This document shows positions 1 through 12,296 of a stretch of DNA of 64,000 nucleotides, in pieces. Each line of letters starts with the position of its first letter. Within the stretch, counting starts at the first letter, position 1. Below the pieces are notes generated by a model. It made no database searches and was not told the DNA's origin. It was given only the letters and a program-made list of their open reading frames with translations. The translations under genes were made by a program, and so were the position numbers. The stretch is from contig CALNXK010000023.1 of assembly GCA_942486035.1 (NCBI GenBank), positions 2,430,001 to 2,494,000 of the forward strand, read 5' to 3'. This stretch comes from Porites lobata. Taxonomy: Eukaryota > Cnidaria > Anthozoa > Scleractinia > Poritidae.

Positions 1-810
1 GAAAAAATAAAATAAAATAAAGAAACTTAAAAACACTTATGTTTAGCCTGTGCCACGCTTTAGGATAGTAGGAATGTCCCAAACTGAACAAGCCATGAGA
101 GAATAAGAAGTGTATGATCTGGGAAAGGGGGTGCGTGTTTTATGCATCAGATTTCATAGCCTGCGATCATGCCCTCTCCCTTTATCTCTGTAATCTGTTT
201 TCGGGAGAAGGGCATGATACATTTCTTTTACAGATCACATGCAAAAAAGCCAGAATCTGGACTTTTTTCTGACTGGATAGGAAACAACACGGATGATTTG
301 CGCTGTTCCGATTGGCCAAAATGCCGCCATCTGTTAGTTGTTGATTTCAGTCTGCATTTTTGCTTGCGTATTAATGAGCAGTGAATACACAGGCGGGTTC
401 GTTATCAAATTTCTGCCAGCTCAGTTTTCTTGAATTTACGTTGCATTTGAAGAATTTCTAAATAGAAATTTCATCCATTGAAATATTTTCCATTTCATCG
501 TATACTTAAAAGTTGCAGTCAAAAATTCACTGATCATTTGAATGCAATTTGATACCGGCTACGAGTTTGCAGGCAAGCTACGAGTTACAGAGGCGACAAA
601 CGGGGTCATTTTTCAAATAATCAATTCATGCTGGTTTGACGGTAATTCCTCCTTCAGAAACCTGCGAATTATTCTGAGCGATCTTCGCTTTCACGACACT
701 TTCTGGTTTGTGAAATATGGTGCTTCAGCCTAATTTTTTTTCACTGCTTTCAGCACAAAACGAAGTCAACGAGCTGTTACCAGTAAATTCTTTGTTATTT
801 GTAGCGGTTA

Positions 811-1614
811 TGCATCAGTCAATTCCACCTGCGCCCAGCCCCCGGGCTGACCCCCGGGCATTAGCATTTTTTTTGCCTTGGATGGCAAATTCCCGGGGGT
901 GGGGACTCTTGAGCTGTCAAATCCCCCGGGGTGGGGACGAAAAAAAGGGCAAATGCCCCGTCCTCTGTCAACACTGCAACATTTTTCATTGATCATTTAA
1001 TGTTTTTCATTGACCATTTAATGTGCGATGTTTTGGTTTATTAACGTCTTCCTTTGTAATAGCGCGAGGATTCTAATTAAGACTTCACGACGCGACGACA
1101 TGCACCAGTTTATGGTTTTAGTATTGGTATAAAATTATTGACATTAAAATTAATAGAGCGCTGTAAAGTTATATGTTAGGAATAGTTTTATTAATATGAA
1201 AGGATGTTCTTCAAAATAATATCAACAGAAATTTGATTCAATAACCAAAAAACGTTGATTCACATCGATAGCTCCAATTTCGCTACGTAATTCTGGCTTG
1301 ATAAGCAATGAAGAAATGCATACATACATGTAAAATCGAGAACATGCCATTACAACCCTCTACAATTTATTCCTGTCCTTGACAGATGAGCCAATCTGCT
1401 TTTCTTCCAGTAAAACCTTCTTTGTAGTTATATTCTGATAGGAAACCGCGTGCCTGTCAAAAGCTCGGGAGTGGCCCGGGGGTTGGCAAATGCCCGGCCC
1501 CCGGGCAGTGCAACATTTGCAAATGCCCCACCCCTGGGACTGACAAGGCAGGCAAATGCCCCGCAGTTGCCCGGGGGGGGGGGGGGCTGGGCGTAGGTGG
1601 AATTGACTGATGCA
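811..1614. mobile_element. Harbinger-like MITE, TSD TTA
   Basis: Inverted ends begin TGCATCAGTCAATTCCACC and match for about 30 bp before running into G/C-rich tracts. A direct repeat TTA at 808-810 and 1615-1617 fits the three-base T-W-A target preference of PIF/Harbinger elements. The interior has CCCCGGG-rich stretches near both ends and no coding frame, so it is non-autonomous. Confidence 0.7.
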
Positions 1615-1846
1615 TTAAATAAAGGTACGGAAGCTCCATTTCATCACAAAAACAAAAAAAAAAAACATTTAAAATTTTTTTAGGAAGTTCCATCTGAACA
1701 TGGACGTACTTAAAAATTTTCTTTCCCCTAAAATTGATTTCAAAAGAGACGTTATAATTGATTGGCTAATGACATGACAAGACTAGTCAAGGCAGACGTT
1801 AGATTCTGTAAATTAGGGGGCGGTTGACGGCTTGTTAAATAAATGT

Positions 1847-1940
1847 ATCAGGCATTATTTTTTTTCCCTCTCGAGCTGGCCAGCTCTCGAGCCAAAGAAG
1901 CAGAGAAGCAAAGAAGCAAAAACACAAAATAATGCCTGAT
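1847..1940. repeat. Short hairpin element ending ATCAGGCATTATTTT
   Basis: Perfect 15-bp inverted ends (ATCAGGCATTATTTT and its complement) enclose 94 bp. Inside is the 14-bp palindrome GAGCTGGCCAGCTC and an AAGCAGAGAAGCAAAG tract. It lies left of P2X exon 8. Probably a tiny MITE. Confidence 0.5.
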
Positions 1941-2084
1941 CTCAGGTTACTGATTTCATGACCTCTGCTCATTACTATAGGTATCTTGGAGTCTGGAACA
2001 GGTTATCTTCCGAGGTCAGAATATAAAAAAAATTGTCAGCGGGATCAGTATGATGATAATGATATGATATGGAACTGATGTTAC

Positions 2085-2129
2085 CTGAAATTATAACCTT
2101 CGGCAGTCAGTGCTTTGGAGTCATCCAAT
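2085..2129 (-). CDS. P2RX: P2X exon 8: G-Y-N-F-R motif
   Basis: The acceptor is TCCTCAG| and the donor AG|GTAACA; only 45 nt. It encodes LDDSKALTAEGYNF, with the arginine codon split into the next exon. The N-F-R triplet is part of the ATP site. No continuation exon is recognisable between 1 and 2084. Confidence 0.9.
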
Positions 2130-5100
2130 CTGAGGAGAAAACATGATTATTTACTAAAAAACCATATAATGATTGGTGAAAAAATGAAAGATGGTAAATT
2201 TAACTATCTTTCATTCTTTCACCAAACAGTACGATCTCAACATTGCTGATCCTAGCAGTATGCAGGACGCGTGTCAAATATGAACCTTAAGTATATGGCC
2301 TCACTCTCCATGAGTTTTCCGATAGAGCGCCTGCCTGGTGTCTGGGAGGCCATAATGGTTCGAATCCTGTCAGGGACTTAGATTTTTTCATTGTCCCATG
2401 CTCATGACTGGCCATGAGTTGTGTTAATCAACACAAGGAGACATCCATTCACAGCAACACAATGAATTTTATCAGTTAAATGACTGCATTATGTTCATTA
2501 TACATCTCCTTGCTTACTCCTACCAGCTACTTAGTGGGGGAGAATTTTTATTTTAGAAGAATGGCATTCTTGATACATTTATTAATGGTCAGGAGACATC
2601 ATTGTTCCCAACAAACTACATTACATATGTACATCATTTTATGAAACAAACTACATTTTATAAATTTACATTATTTTAAAAAATCACTTGATAGATTTGG
2701 GGTGTGATTGGAAAAGAAATTTTGGGATAGCTAAGTCTCAGCAGTCAGAATATTGTTCAGACTGCATCCTAATATCACAGCCCGTCTACAATTATTGTAA
2801 CTAGGAGATCTGTAATCACCTTCTAAACGAGTACTTGGGTTCACAAGAATATGCAAGAGAGTCAAAGTTACAATTCCACGTTATGACAATGGCCATGACT
2901 CCACCCTAAAATGACATGAAAATGACAACAGAAAAAAAGATTATTGAAAATTAAAGTAAATTAATCAATTATAATTATTATAAACTGAAATAAATATTTC
3001 ATGTGTGATGTTCACTTTAAATTATACAAAAAAAGCGTTTCTCTATACCATGCAAGTTTCCAGTTGTTTTTTTATGTAAAAGGTAGAATGTCCATCAATT
3101 AAAAAGTTGGCAGTAACTTCACACACACTGATTGGCTAGATTGTATAAGAGTTTCTTTGCCGTGGCCACTGGTCAGGTCATTGATACTGAATTAGCATGA
3201 TCTGAAACTGACATTCATGAAAAAAGTCAAATTCTGCTTTTTTCTTTAATTCAAGCCTGAACTTACCTTATAAGCTATTTCATCAAAATTGACACCTGCT
3301 AGCTCAACAATCTTTCCAAGCTGGAATACTGGACACAGAGGGTCTGTTTCAGGATCATAATTACAGATAGTCAAGTATGTTTTGTTATTGGACTGGATGT
3401 TTCTCCTGTTTGGAAAAACAAAAATAATATACTTTTAAAGGCAAAAACCAAAGCTTATCACCTGCAACTGCTATTGAAACCTCTAAGAGGTAAACTTGCT
3501 TGCCATAATGTTTAAGCTGATTCTTGTGATTCAGGGATGCATGCTTCATATAACAGGGGATGCAATTTGTTTGACAGCACAAATTTCTGTTATCAATGTA
3601 ATAACAATGAGATGATTTTCTCAAAGTTTATTTGCTGTTCATAAAAAAAAATTCAAGTGTATTAACTGCCCTATATTTACAGCATGTATGTATCGGGCTA
3701 TTACATTTTCCTAATAAAGCTGAAATCAAGGCTGCCAATACAATCACTGTCACAATTTTCATGTTGGAAGAATCTCCGATAAAATATTTATATACGGTTT
3801 ATAACAGGGAATTTTAAATAAATATATCTTTTTTTCAAAATCTCCTTTCAGAATTATAATTTTTAATATGATTGTTACAAAAATGACGCTTGGCAAAAAA
3901 AAAAAAATTGTCTGTTTGGAGGACATGAGCTTACTGGCAATGAATAGTCTGTACAAAAAAGGGGCAATGACCGGTACCTATGGTTCAAAGCATAAACGTT
4001 TAATGCCGTGTGCTACAAGGACAATATTTATTTTCCAAAGAGAAAATTTAAATTATTTAATAGCTTGTTTCACTCAGTGTTACTGTACCTTGTTGTTTCA
4101 ACACGTTTGTTTTCTATTGTAATTGAGAGGGGTCAAGGGTTTGCGGTGAGGTTTTGTGGAAATTATTATTTTAAGTTGCCGTATTGTGGTTTTACAAAAC
4201 AAAGCAGTTTGCAGTACTTAGAAATTTTCGGGTAATTTCAATGCAGTTTGCGGTTTTCTTACGTTATTCTGTGTGGTGCTTATACGTAATTCTATGCGGT
4301 TTTGCGGTTTTGATCGTACCCCTCCTACGTCCCCCTCACTATTGCTAATATGTTTGCCATGCATTATCTGTGGAAAATGTATGTAATGAAATTTTGGGAA
4401 TGTCCAACAAAAACCATGTGCTTGCAAAACAAAATTGTTCTTCAAGGCAGTCACATAGCCTGAATTTCAGACACTTAAAGTCGCTTACTCCCTCAGTTAT
4501 CTGAAATTCAAGCAAGGCAGTCACGTAGTGTAGCGACATCTAAATTGCATGTGCACTGTAGTATGTTGGTTTGGCAACGACAGGCAAAGTTAAAACTTCT
4601 ACAGATATGGTTCTGGGACTATTGTAATTTCTGGCCAAGATAAAGCACGCAAATGTCATAAGGAATTTACCACATTAAAGACAAAATTTTAAAAATACCA
4701 GCTAGTGTTTTGAATTTATGCAAATTTGTGACATTTTAATTGAATGTTTACATAGTAAAAGTGACAAATATTTATATTTGTGTTTGCATTTTCCCAGATT
4801 GCAATTTTTAATGTTTAATACGACAAACAATTAAAAAATCTTTATTACTAAACTGTAATATTATTACTTACGTTGATTCACCAAACTTGGGAAACTGCAC
4901 ATGGTTTTTAATGAGTAGGGTGAAAGTCTTGGCAGCTTCAAGAAGAGGAACATTATAACTAGTGCAAATAGGAAAGAACAACATCTCACACTGGTGATCA
5001 AGTAAACCTCTTTTTGCAAATTTGAAAATTCTTGATGTTTTTAGTACCTGCTACTCGCTCCAAGTTCTTTCATGTACCTATATCATAATGACACTTTACC

Positions 5101-8100
5101 TTATAATAAATTGTTTTTACTCAAATCTTTCAAACTGGAAATCAGATTCATCAATATTCAACAAGATACTCTGACTTTTACCGACGTCAAACCTGTAGAA
5201 CAAGGGGTTAGTATCAAAAAATGTTTGATCCTGTTTCAAGGTCCTAGCTAGAATATGGAATTCATTACCGAATAATATAATATCATAATAATAATAATAA
5301 TATATTCAAGCGTTTGATCAAACCATTTTTAAGGGTCAGACAAGATACAACCTAAACACCTTAACACCTTATATCTATATTTTTCTCTAAGCACACTTAC
5401 ATACTTAAAATACACATCTTTTTTCATTATTTCTAAATGCTGCCTAGTATGTAAATTGCCTGTGCGGGAAAATCTCTATTCCTCATAAGCTCTGCTTCTC
5501 GGAGATTTCCCCGCCACAGTCACTCCTTCCGAGTTGTATGCTCATTTTAAATTTAATATTAATTAACTATTTATTATCTTTTCTATTCTACTTGTAATTT
5601 ATTCGGTGTGGCAAAATAATAAAATCAAAATAAATAAAATCAAAAACATTTAGCATTAGGTTTATGATTTTCTCATAGATACAGGATGAAATTTCAAGCA
5701 TACTATTTTAGTAAACTCTCCAACTGATTTTTCCAGCAAGTGTTGGTCCATAGGGAACCAGAACCTTAGTACTCCCAACTCAAATGGCCGGTATGCTGGT
5801 TTAAAATTGTTGATGATATTAATATTTATATGTATTTATAATGTATTTAGATTTTCAAGGTATTTAAACTATCTGATTTTCTCTTCCTGCCTTGGTTAGT
5901 CCTGCTATTTGTGGGTAGAGCAGTTTGTAAATTAGCCTGTAAAATTTTGAAATAAACTCGAAACTGGTTGAAATCCATGCCAATTACTAAAAATATATAT
6001 ACTGCTACAGCATTTAATGACAGGATAATCCATAATGATGTAGTGGTAAGATATGCACGAAACTGAAAAGATGGTAAAAAAGCTACATTAACATATATAT
6101 TTTACATAATTATTTATTTAAAAAAATGCAAGACTTACCTTAAATTAAAGCCTGGCATTGGAAGTTCTTCAATCTCCACTGGGCACCAGGAATAAATCTC
6201 ACAAACTTTCTCTCCTTTTTCATTCTTTACACATTTTCCTGTCTTGAAACCTTGTAATTGTTAACAAGAATTTAAAAGCTTTTATTTTAAGAGTTTAAAA
6301 AGAGTCAGAGTTCTTTATATAGTTGGAATAACATCTTGTTTGAGCTTGAATAAGTAAAGAGAAGAAGAAAAAATTTTGACCATACATAGTACTACAGTCA
6401 TACATGTTATGTTGGCACAGTGTTTACCAGCTCTTAATAAGTAAAACTCTAAAAATAATGATGTGTGCTGGCCTGCCTTAGCAACAAAATCAGGTGTCGT
6501 ACACTGTATTAAAGGCTACATACCGTACATATCTTTGACACTACTCCATCACAGAACAAAACGCATAAAAAAACATAAGGTGATAAATATTGAAAAAAAA
6601 GGGTCCCATGCAATAGACTCAAGTCAAATTATGCATTTTAAGAATCAAGCGCTTTATGAAAAGGTTAGTTGGGTTTTTTTCCCCAGTTGAACAACTAATA
6701 TGTCCACCAAAAATACAGAAGAACCGAGAGCCATCATAGACTAATTTCCCAAAAGGAGCCATTAATCACTAACAATAAATTATATCAATTCACTGGTAAC
6801 CAGTGTGTATTAATTTTAGTGACTAATAAGTTCACAACACATTTCATTTACCACATGTAACCAACTCTTGGCTCAATTTAGACATTTGGATCACAAAATG
6901 CTAAAATTAAAGATATATGCTATTAGTAAAATCCAACTAGTTTTCTATTATCAATGCTGCGTTCTGATTGGTTGAGCTACTACTAGGCTATATGTTATAG
7001 CCCACTAGTAGCGCAAAGCGCCGGCTTTTTGGCGGCAAAAAAGGCTTAAGTCTAGCAGTAACTGGCTAAAGTTGTTTTGTCTTGATATTTTTGACCAACT
7101 ACAATGAGGGACAAAAGTGTTGACACACTTCCGTAAAATGGCCCCTTTTTGCATGGTGGATATACTTATCCCCTTCCCCTGTCTACCCCAACCCCTTATC
7201 CCCAAAATCAATGTTGAATTTTGGACCCTCAAGTCTTTTTTTTACTTCAGACAACATTGATTCGGGGGGTCGGAGGATTTACGGTGTTTAAAAGGAATGA
7301 AATAATAAATGAATTACATGTTTGTTAAAAGCACCCGTTTTAAGCAAGTGTGTCAACTACTTTTGTCCCTGATTGTCTGAAATATGTATCTGTGTTTTCC
7401 GGCTAGATTTTTGACGCTGCTGAATTTTTGTGCGATGACGTTACTCTATGGGCCAAATTGTTTGTTTTTAAACATCAATTTATAGAGTTTCGTCCTGATT
7501 TGTAGTATACGTAGAGTAAAATGTACGAAGCGTATGTCATTACTTAATCTTGTACTCCCGCGCGCGTCCCTGATACCCTGTCGGGTCGAGACGAAATGAT
7601 TTGTGTTGTGATCAATGCCGTTGCTGCAGATGTAATGTTTTCACAAGTATTATCAATAGTGGAAAAAGGATGGAAACATTAAGGTACAATGAAAATTGTT
7701 CTGGTAAATGGTTAACTTAAGCGAATGAAGTACTGCAGAGTAACAGAGGGGACATGCGATATTTTTGACATTGACTTGTGCCATTAGTGAAAACACGTGA
7801 ACAATATACAGGTTATGAACCTCATAAATGATGGGCCAGCCGTTTGTGCTATGCCCTATATATAGATGTGTTTGTAATTTTTTTGAGACCTTTTCTAACC
7901 TAACTGATCCAAACCTTTAGTGTAGGTAGGCGTCGAGGTTAGGAATCTACTTTTGTAATGATTTTACATGACCGCCTGCCATTTATTCAGTGGCATGATT
8001 GTTTATTGATGTTGGACGGACAACTATTTCATTTCCCAGCTCGTAAATCACATAATGCCAAAGAAATTGTTTTCAAAATAGACACACCAGTTTGTATCAT

Positions 8101-11100
8101 CGCTAAAACAGCAATTACTTTGGCCCAGAAGTTCACCTGATGACAAGCAAAGCGGGATAACACGTGATCGATGACGGCCGTGCGCTGGAAAATTTTCCTT
8201 TTTCCTGCGCCAATTCCTCACAAAAGGCAAAAGAAGATTCCGCTATGTAGAAAGTGCTTCGCAATACGTATTCTTGGTGAGAAAAATTCCAGCGATGTGG
8301 TGCAAATTTGGAGTTTCAACGGTTAACCACGAGAATACATATCGACATTAAGAGGTCATAACAGACTACTGTTACTTTCCGTTTGCCGAAACGTGGTTAA
8401 CCGTTGTAACACGAAGGAAGCAGTGTTTTCCTCAGTTTGAGCTGTCGTTTTGAGAGTCAAATACCAGTTCACGTTTCAAAGCTCTCTTTTCATTTTCTGC
8501 CGACAATATACAAAATACAGGGTTTCGCTTGAGAAATGCAGTCGAAATACACAGACATATGCGCTTATGTCACGCTATTTGCGTTGCGTTATCATGTCAC
8601 ACAGGGTGTCACGAGGTGGGATTGAAAGTAATTGTTTTCGTGTACACTTGCAATGTTTGCTACGCTGTCCTTAGTTTTTTATTGAAATTGGCCATGAATT
8701 TACCTTCACTTTTCCGTAGTTTCGATATTGAACGCAGTGACGGCCGCTCCTCACTAACGCTCCATATTTCCGTGGCCGGCCAGTGACTATCCCCACTACG
8801 TGTCAATCCTTACCCTATCCGTGATTGTTTGGCCCTTAATAATAGGATAAAGTGAAGAACGAGAAATATCCACTTTATTAAAATATTTTCAGTACGCAAC
8901 CCCTTGAAATTCATCAGAAGTTGTACATAGGCGCGAGTTTCAGCGTCAGTTTTAGCATGTAAACCATATCGACGTTAATTCTGGATATCGCAGCCCTTTT
9001 ATTACGTCATCGCGTAATTCGAATTGGCCCTATAATTCGGTCGTGAATAAGTCAATGTCACCCCCCAGCACCAATAACATAATTATGTCATTGATCCCTT
9101 TCATTTCAGTTAAAACCAGTGTTATACACGGCTCAACTTGTGCAGTAGCACAATTTTGCATTCAGACAATGAGGGACAAAGTGTTGACACACTTCCGTAA
9201 AATGGCCTTTTTGCATGGTGGATATGCTTATCCCCTCCCTGTCTACTAACCCTTTATCCCCAAAATCAATGTTGAATTTTGGACCCTCAAGTCTTTTTTT
9301 TACTTCAGACAACATTGATTCAGGGGTCGGAGGATTTACGGTGTTTAAAGGAATGAAATAATAAATAATTATGTTTGTTAAAAGCACCCGTTTTAAGCAA
9401 GTGTGTCAACTACTTTTGTCCCTGATTGTCTGAAATATGTATCTGTGTTTTCCGGCTAGAATTTTGACGCTGCTTAATTTTTGTGCGATGACGTTACTCT
9501 ATGGGCCAAATTGTTTGTTTTTAAACATCAATTTATAGAGTTTCGTCCTGATTTGTAGTATACGTAGAGTAAAATGTACGAAGCGTATGTCATTACTTAA
9601 TCTTGTACTCTCGCGCGCGTCCCTGATACCCTGTCGGGTCGAGACGAAATGATTTGTGTTGTGATCAATGCCGTTGCTGCAGATGTAATGTTTTCACAAG
9701 TATTATCAATAGTGGAAAAAGGATGGAAACATTAAGGTACAATGAAAATTGTTCTGGTAAATGGTTAACAAGCGAATGAAGTACTGCAGAACAACAGAGG
9801 GGACATGCGATATTTTTGACATTGACTTGTGCCATTAGTGAAAACACTTGAACAATATACAGGTTATGAACCTCATAAATGATGGGCCAGCCGTTTGTGC
9901 TATGCCCTATATATAGATGTGTTTTTAATTTTTTTGAGACCTTTTCTAACCTAACTGATCCAAACCTTTAGTGTAGGTAGGCGTCGGGGTTAGGAATCTA
10001 CTTTTGTAATGATTTTACATGACCGCCTGCCATTTATTCAGTGGCATGATTGTTTATTGATGTTGGACGGACAACTATTTCATTTCCCAGCTCGTAAATC
10101 ACATAATGCCAAAGAAATTGTTTTCAAAATAGACACACCAGTTTGTATCATCGCCAAAACAGCAATTACTTTGGCCCAGAAGTTCACCTGATGACAAGCA
10201 AAGCGGGATAACACGTGATCGATGACGGCCGTGCGCTGGAAAATTTTCCTTTTTTCTGCGCTAATTCCTCACAAAAGGCAAAAGAAGATTCCGCTATGTA
10301 GAAAGTGCTTCGCAATACGTATTCTTGGTGAGAAAAATTCCAGCGATGTGGTGCAAATTTGGAGTTTCAACGGTTAACCACGAGAATACATATCGACATT
10401 AAGAGGTCATAACAGACTAATGTTACTTTCCGTTTGCCGAAACGTGGTTAACCGTTGTAACACGAAGGAAGCAGTGTTTTCCTCAGTTTGAGCTGTCGTT
10501 TTCTTTGAGAGTCAAATACCAGTTCACGTTTCAAAGCTCTCTTTTCATTTTCTCTGCCGACAATATACAAAATACAGGGTTTCGCTTGAGAAATGCAGTC
10601 GAAATACACAGACATATGCGCTTATGTCACGCTATTTGCGTTGCGTTATCATGTCACACAGGGTGTCACGAGGTGGGATTGAAAGTAATTGTTTTCGTGT
10701 ACACTTGCAATGTTTGCTACGCTGTCCTTAGTTTTTTATTGAATTGGCCATGAATTTACCTTCACTTTTCCGTAGTTTCGATATTGAACGCAGTGACGGC
10801 CGCTCCTCACTAACGCTCCATATTTCCGTGGCCGGCCAGTGACTATCCCCACTACGTGTCAATCCTTACCCTATCCGTGATTGTTTGGGCCTTAACAATA
10901 GGATAAAGTGAAGAACGAGAAATATCCACTTTATTAAAAATATTTTCAGTACGCAACCCCTTGAAATTCATCAGAAGTTGTACATAGGCGCGAGTTTCAG
11001 CGTCAGTTTTTAGCATGTAAACCATATCGACGTTAATTCTGGATATCGCAGCCCTTTTATTACGTCATCGCGTAATTCGAATTGGCCCTATAATTCGGTC

Positions 11101-12017
11101 GTGAATAAGTCAATGTCACCCCCAGCACCAATAACATAATTATGTCATTGATCCCTTTCATTTCAGTTAAAACCAGTGTTATACACGGCTCAACTTGTGT
11201 GCAGTAGCACAATTTTGCATTCAGACAATGAGGGACAAAAGTGTTGACACACTTCCGTAAAATGGCCCCTTTTTGCATGGTGGATATACTTATCCCCTTC
11301 CCCTGTCTACCCCAACCCCTTATCCCCAAAATCAATGTTGAATTTTGGACCCTGAAGTCTTTTTTTTACTTCAGACAACATTGATTCGGGGGGTCGGGGG
11401 ATTTACGGTGTTTAAAAGGAATGAAATAATAAATGAATTACATGTTTGTTAAAAGCACCCGTTTTAAGCAAGTGTGTCAACTACTTTTGTCCCTGATTGT
11501 AGTTGGATTTTACTAAAACAATAATATTATTCCTGTCGCCCTCATGGCCTCCGAGTCAATAGCCCATTTGGCCTTCGGCCTGTAGATCTCTGGCTATTGA
11601 CTCAGAGCCCATTCCGGCTCGAAGAATAATTGTTAAATATTTTATCAATATATTGTATTATTATAAGTGCATACCATGGCCATTTATCACAGGTTCTAGT
11701 GGTTTACAATCACTGTCACTTGTACACTGTACCCCTGGCAACTTTGAGCTCTCTGGACAAGTGTTCTGTGTTTGATTTGGTGTGATGATCATATTTGTCA
11801 TTACAAATACTGCATTATTCTCCTGTTGGCACAAATTAGCAGCAAAAACTTAACAGGTAAAGTATCAATAAACTCAGGCAAGTAATATATACATATCAGG
11901 ACTAAAACTGTTATCTCCCACCCCTGGGTGTGAGGGGGGTACTTTAGGAATTTCTGGGTGGGGATGTGCCACTGGGACCCTGGAACCCTTAACCTATACC
12001 AGAGCTGGTTAAGCTGA

Positions 12018-12049
<32 letters not shown>

Positions 12050-12248
12050 CGGCCAAGTCCCCCCTATCCTAGAGTAGCTGTTTTCCAGAAACTACTAAGG
12101 TCACTAGCACAGTCTAGCCAAAACAAAACCTTATACCACAATCCCTAGTCTAGATAAAATCTTCAACCAACTGATCAGTTTCCTGAAAAATGATACCCTA
12201 TTCTAGACCCAAATGCTCTGATTTATATACCCTATCCTAGAGTAAACT

Positions 12249-12296
<48 letters not shown>

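Larger units (their letters stand above)
7102..11499. repeat. 4.4 kb block: MITE - 1.8 kb unit - MITE - 1.8 kb unit - MITE
   Basis: Two near-identical units of about 2.06 kb (7102-9166 and 9167-11225) are followed by a third copy of the short end segment (11226-11499). The outer edges are CAATGAGGGAC and its near complement, flanked by TA at 7100-7101 and 11500-11501, the target duplication typical of Tc1/mariner-type elements. No frame longer than about 90 codons is open in either unit. It lies in P2X intron 3. Confidence 0.7.

Noticed and set aside
1..2084. Remaining P2X exons (second membrane segment)
   Set aside because: I searched the minus strand for the motif block following GYNFR and found none; much of the interval is the 811-1614 MITE.
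2298..2378. Functional tRNA gene
   Set aside because: The B box is perfect, but the acceptor stem and 5' half do not fold into a tRNA.
7102..11499. LTR retrotransposon with three LTRs in tandem
   Set aside because: The repeated 274-bp segment has long inverted ends, there is no primer site or coding region, and the flanks are TA, all better fitting MITEs.
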